From Dromaius novaehollandiae (Eukaryota > Chordata > Aves > Casuariiformes > Dromaiidae), in assembly GCF_036370855.1 (NCBI RefSeq), contig NC_088099.1, positions 26,503,501 to 26,567,500 on the forward strand: a DNA stretch of 64,000 bases, in the 5' to 3' direction. Position numbers and translations under genes: made by a program. The notes beneath the pieces were generated by a model that saw only the letters and a program-made list of their open reading frames with translations, had not been told where the DNA came from and did not search any database. Numbering within the stretch: position 1 is the stretch's first letter; every line of letters starts with the position of its first letter. Shown here piece after piece: positions 61,601 to 64,000 of the stretch.

Positions 61601-63764
61601 AACAAAGTCCTTAGTGGCCTTACAGAAGTGAGAACAAAAGTACAAATAGACGTAGTACTCTTGTTTCGTCTGTTCTAATACCTTATGCAATAAAAAAAGC
61701 TATACAAATAAAGTATAGTTTTTATCTATTACCATCCAGACAGAACTAGTACATCTCTTAGCTAACTGAATCCATCTCTCCAAAATTATGAAAGTAACTC
61801 AAACTAGACATCTGTTTGACTCCTAAACAGGCATACACTTGCTGAACTGTGAGCACAGGTCTGTTTTACAAACATACTTCCACAGTTTTGTCCTGAGCAA
61901 GATCTGTGGTGCAACAACTTGCATCTGAAAAGAGTTAGGAGCACTGTTAGTGGTCATAATAAAATGCAGATTATAAATTATATTTTCTTTCCTGCTATTA
62001 AGTGTGAGACAGAAATATTCATTCTCATAGGCAGGTTAGAGCAAATACAAGAAAACAGAGTGGTATGTGAAGACTGGATTTAAGATCTTGGGAATCTTCG
62101 GGTTAGAAACACAGCCCAAGAGCATGTCCAGAGTATCCTCAAAGGCTGACTATAAGGAGGAGGTGTTATTACAGCTGAAACATTCAAAACTAGGAACGAA
62201 TTGGTATTTGGTGTATATCTCCCCTTCCATCCAAGACTCAGCTAAAGAGACTAAAAATACACCTGCTGTCTGCATGGCATTGACCAGACCTCTGCAAGCA
62301 AGAGCACAAGCAGTGCATGTGGAGCATATAACATACATACGTGAACACCTCTAGGAAAATGAACATGCTCTCACAAGCCTAAATGCTTTTATAATTACAC
62401 TGTGAACAATAAAGACAATTTTGTACAGAATCCTGCTATGGGTGACAGCGGAATATTGTATTGGTGCTGCTCCATTTCTCTCCCTTTCACACAAACTCAC
62501 ACAGTCGCACTTACCTTCAGCAAGATGATACATATTATTTGGTTCAGTCACTCTGTCTGAAAATTCAGACGTTGCCCTGCCACCTAGAGACTCCCTATTG
62601 TATATGTGCTGGGCTGATGGAGAATCCCTGCTTGCTGGTGGTCTTCTGTGTTGTTGCATTTGGGCTACCTCCTCAGAGAGTTTACCTCTCTTTGGTGGCA
62701 TGGGTTTGCAAACTTCAGTGTCTTCACTGACGATAACAACTTCTTCACGGGCAACAACATCTTGAGAAGATTCATGCACCCTGATGAAATCCTGAAGGAC
62801 TTGGATGTCTGTTTAATGAAAAAATAACTGGAATTGAGTGGATAGGAAGGTGGCTTCTATCTGAAAACATCCAAAATATACCATCCTGGGCACTGACTCT
62901 GTAACTGACTCAGAAAAGCACGCCCAAGTATCTGTTTGATTACCTATTGCAATTTGAGGCTCCATCAAAACCTTCTGAACCCTTTCATTCAGGGAGAACA
63001 TGGGAAGAGTATCTGTCTTCTCTCAGGAAGCAATTAAACACTACATTTTACTTCAGGTGCAAAGCTCCTTCCAGAAGTTGCTGCTTGCCACCACACCCCC
63101 AACCTATGTTTGTGGTCCCAGTTCCCACTTCTTTGCTGAAGATCGTCACCTCTCAGTCATGTCGGTGAAATCTTTTGAGCCTTGCTGTAAACCAGATCTC
63201 TTAACTGGTCCCGGGTCAAAACACACACGCATTTTTTTCTTAACACAAATCTTTCTCTAGGTGATATCAACAGCAAGTTTCTGTTTGTCTTCAGGAGGTC
63301 AAATTCAGGTAATCCTCTCCGGGGTACATAGGATCTTTTATACAGATCTTAACGATCCCTTTCTTTCTGATAAGATCCTACATCTTGATAAGATCACAAC
63401 ATAAGGCAGCTTCTCTCAAATTTCAGCAGTCCACTAAGAATAAAATAACCTGTCCTGCTCTGTTCATCGGCCTGCCTTTCTCCAGAAAATGCATTTCCCA
63501 CACTTTGGGAGTCCATGCACAGAATTTTCCAGTTACCTTTCCTCAAGCAGTTAGTGCATCGCGGAATGAGAGCGTTGCTCTTGTGGCTTTTAGAGGGACT
63601 GCTCTTTTGTGCTTCCAGTAGATGTAGGTAGCGTGTCAGGAGAGGCTCCCTCTCTGCTCTTTTGATGAGTTGCTCCTCCTGGAGGGTTCTCTTTGACTGA
63701 AGATATCTTTCCTTCATACTGCTCTTAGTTCTGTGCTGGCTTCTTCTGTCCGAGTATCTTTCAC
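55664..63764 (-). CDS. Lifeguard (TMBIM)-family protein, copy A (TMBIM7-like), 5' end outside window
   Basis: Minus-strand gene of the BAX-inhibitor-1/lifeguard family of multi-pass membrane proteins. Nine exons join in frame without a stop: 63537-63764, 62515-62808, 60932-60998, 59788-59841, 58470-58542, 57450-57487, 57279-57366, 56483-56569 and 55834-55881 (977 nt, 325 codons). Eight of nine donors are exactly GTAAGT. A tenth, 55664-55696, is possible. The first two exons form a long cytosolic N-terminus with no membrane segment. The rest encode about six hydrophobic helices with lifeguard landmarks in order: MKVY in helix 1, QKYLWLFL loop, SHDTMTLMQVG, MTK, VIYAAFGTLVFAT, LLFDT. Many family hallmarks (ACC, P-x-N-x-ILL, WDF) are missing, so it is fast-evolving. 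The start codon lies beyond 64 kb. Human TMBIM7P in the same band (memory) suggests TMBIM7, though I cannot say which copy is the orthologue. Confidence 0.75.
55834..55881 (-). CDS. Copy A exon: VIYAAFGTL
   Basis: 48 nt reading KFQVIYAAFGTLVFAT, very close to the lifeguard (I/V)-Y-A-x-L-G-x-L-x-F-T motif. Acceptor tcttacag, donor gtaagt. Confidence 0.85.
56483..56569 (-). CDS. Copy A exon: next helix
   Basis: 87 nt reading KTLTSMNISIVSSILLIIGA then VVHILINSS. Hydrophobic throughout. The expected (Y/W)-D-F at the start is replaced by KTL. Acceptor tcctcag, donor gtaagt. Confidence 0.78.
57102..57117 (+). repeat. Poly-T run
   Basis: About 16 T in a row on the + strand within the copy A intron between 57279 and 56569. 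Confidence 0.85.
57279..57366 (-). CDS. Copy A exon: HDTMTL helix
   Basis: 88 nt reading SHDTMTLMQVGGITAFATLL then LIVLALMTK. Family members have YxTxxVLLxxGITAxV...QTK here, and GIT is preserved. Acceptor gtctcag, donor gtaagt. Confidence 0.85.
57450..57487 (-). CDS. Copy A small exon: TVIGSMILGIIS
   Basis: A 38-nt exon reading TVIGSMILGIIS. It corresponds to the lifeguard FTLAxxFMxGxIS segment (M-x-x-G-x-I-S is kept). Acceptor cttgttag, donor gtaagt. Confidence 0.75.
58470..58542 (-). CDS. Copy A exon: helix 2
   Basis: Reads VAITILHTICNKMFLEDATY then TFLG, ending in phase 0. The family's ACC and P-x-N-x-ILL are replaced. Acceptor gggacaag is purine-rich but in phase; donor gtaagt. Confidence 0.72.
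59788..59841 (-). CDS. Copy A exon: loop
   Basis: 54 nt reading TRVLWKLQKYLWLFLTP, the same length and phase as copy B's NPW exon. Acceptor ttccctag (the next AG downstream would create a stop), donor gtaagt. Confidence 0.72.
60932..60998 (-). CDS. Copy A exon: helix 1
   Basis: Reads DFSMKVYCFTAFHLAVSVGL then LCW, aligning with copy B's FISNVYLILAVQL. Acceptor ctctcttcag, donor gtaagt. The exon starts with AT TTT, the same junction that copy B has lost. Confidence 0.75.
61000..62514 (-). other. Copy A intron
   Basis: No exon needed here, because the frame joins directly from 62515 to 60998. An exon-like 47-nt block (61878-61924) was considered and rejected. Confidence 0.5.
62515..62808 (-). 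CDS. Copy A exon: second N-terminal segment
   Basis: Reads IQVLQDFIRVHESSQDVVAR, EEVVIVSEDTEVCKPMPPKR, then later GGRATSEFSDRVTEPNNMYH and LAE. TSEFSD parallels TSQFSE of copy B at the same place before helix 1. Acceptor attaaacag, donor G|gtaagt. Confidence 0.65.
63537..63764 (-). CDS. Copy A exon: basic cytosolic N-terminal segment
   Basis: Reads ERYSDRRSQHRTKSSMKERY, then LQSKRTLQEEQLIKRAEREP, LLTRYLHLLEAQKSSPSKSH and IPRCTNCLRK. It is rich in Lys, Arg and Ser, with no membrane segment. Acceptor ttggaag, donor G|gtaact. It is weakly like nothing I recognise; the in-frame join to the next exon is the main support. A different upstream gene cannot be fully excluded. Confidence 0.55.
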
Positions 63765-64000
63765 CTTCCAAAACATGACAAAGAAAACTATGAGAGGCTC
63801 TTACTCCAGAGCAAGAATCTTCTTATGGCAGCAACATGAACGACCAAGAGAAAGCTTTGTCAATGTTTCTCAAAAAGCAAGGTCTTTATCTGGGAGAGCT
63901 TGGTGATCTGTATGCACCTAAGAATTCAGCACAGGATGGATAAGCTAGCTGTAAAGTCTGACAGCATAAAATAGTCATGGCGTACGTGCTTAAAAGTCAA

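Noticed and set aside
61878..61924. Exon-like 47-nt block on the minus strand in copy A (cttttcag acceptor, gtatgt donor, reads CTTDLAQDKTVE)
   Set aside because: Including it breaks the phase into the helix-1 exon, while direct joining of 62515 to 60998 keeps frame. Could be an alternative exon, but no support.
1..64000. Search for CRISPR arrays, operons, prokaryotic or phage-like systems
   Set aside because: All structure is vertebrate: split exons, a CpG island and CR1. No regularly spaced repeats seen.

Overview
The window looks like bird nuclear DNA. It has intron-rich vertebrate genes, one CR1 LINE 3' end with the usual avian hairpin-and-octamer tail, few other repeats and a sharp GC-rich CpG island. 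The gene order ANKIB1 then GATAD1 on the same strand matches human 7q21.2, as I remember it.

From about 2.0 to 33.6 kb (+ strand) lie the last 16 coding exons of ANKIB1, an Ariadne-type RING-IBR-RING (RBR) ubiquitin ligase. They splice in frame to 870 codons plus stop. The ankyrin-repeat exons and the start codon lie left of the window. Introns hold a CR1 LINE (15.5-16.4 kb, antisense), a probable MIR remnant (23.2 kb), two degraded L3/CR1-like tails (28.9 and 29.9 kb), simple repeats and one AT-rich tract. A probable 3' UTR runs to about 35.9 kb.

From 48.3 to 52.3 kb (+ strand) is GATAD1, complete in five exons (250 aa), starting inside a CpG island (about 47.8-49.0 kb).

On the minus strand, on both sides of GATAD1, I find two multi-exon genes of the same unusual type. 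They encode six- to seven-helix proteins of the lifeguard (TMBIM, BAX-inhibitor-motif) family. Copy A (55.66 to beyond 63.76 kb) has nine exons that join in frame with canonical sites, plus a possible tenth that stops right after the Asp-Thr motif, so the final helix would be missing. Copy B (38.87-46.21 kb) has the same exon order and almost the same exon lengths and is closer to the family consensus. It carries at least two splicing or frame lesions, so it looks like a decaying gene or pseudogene. The human locus carries the pseudogene TMBIM7P in this cytogenetic band (from memory), so TMBIM7 is the likely family identity. The pair, with GATAD1 between them on the opposite strand, is the most interesting content here.

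Exon calls were made by eye from reading frames, splice-site dinucleotides and remembered homologues. No alignment or database search was run.
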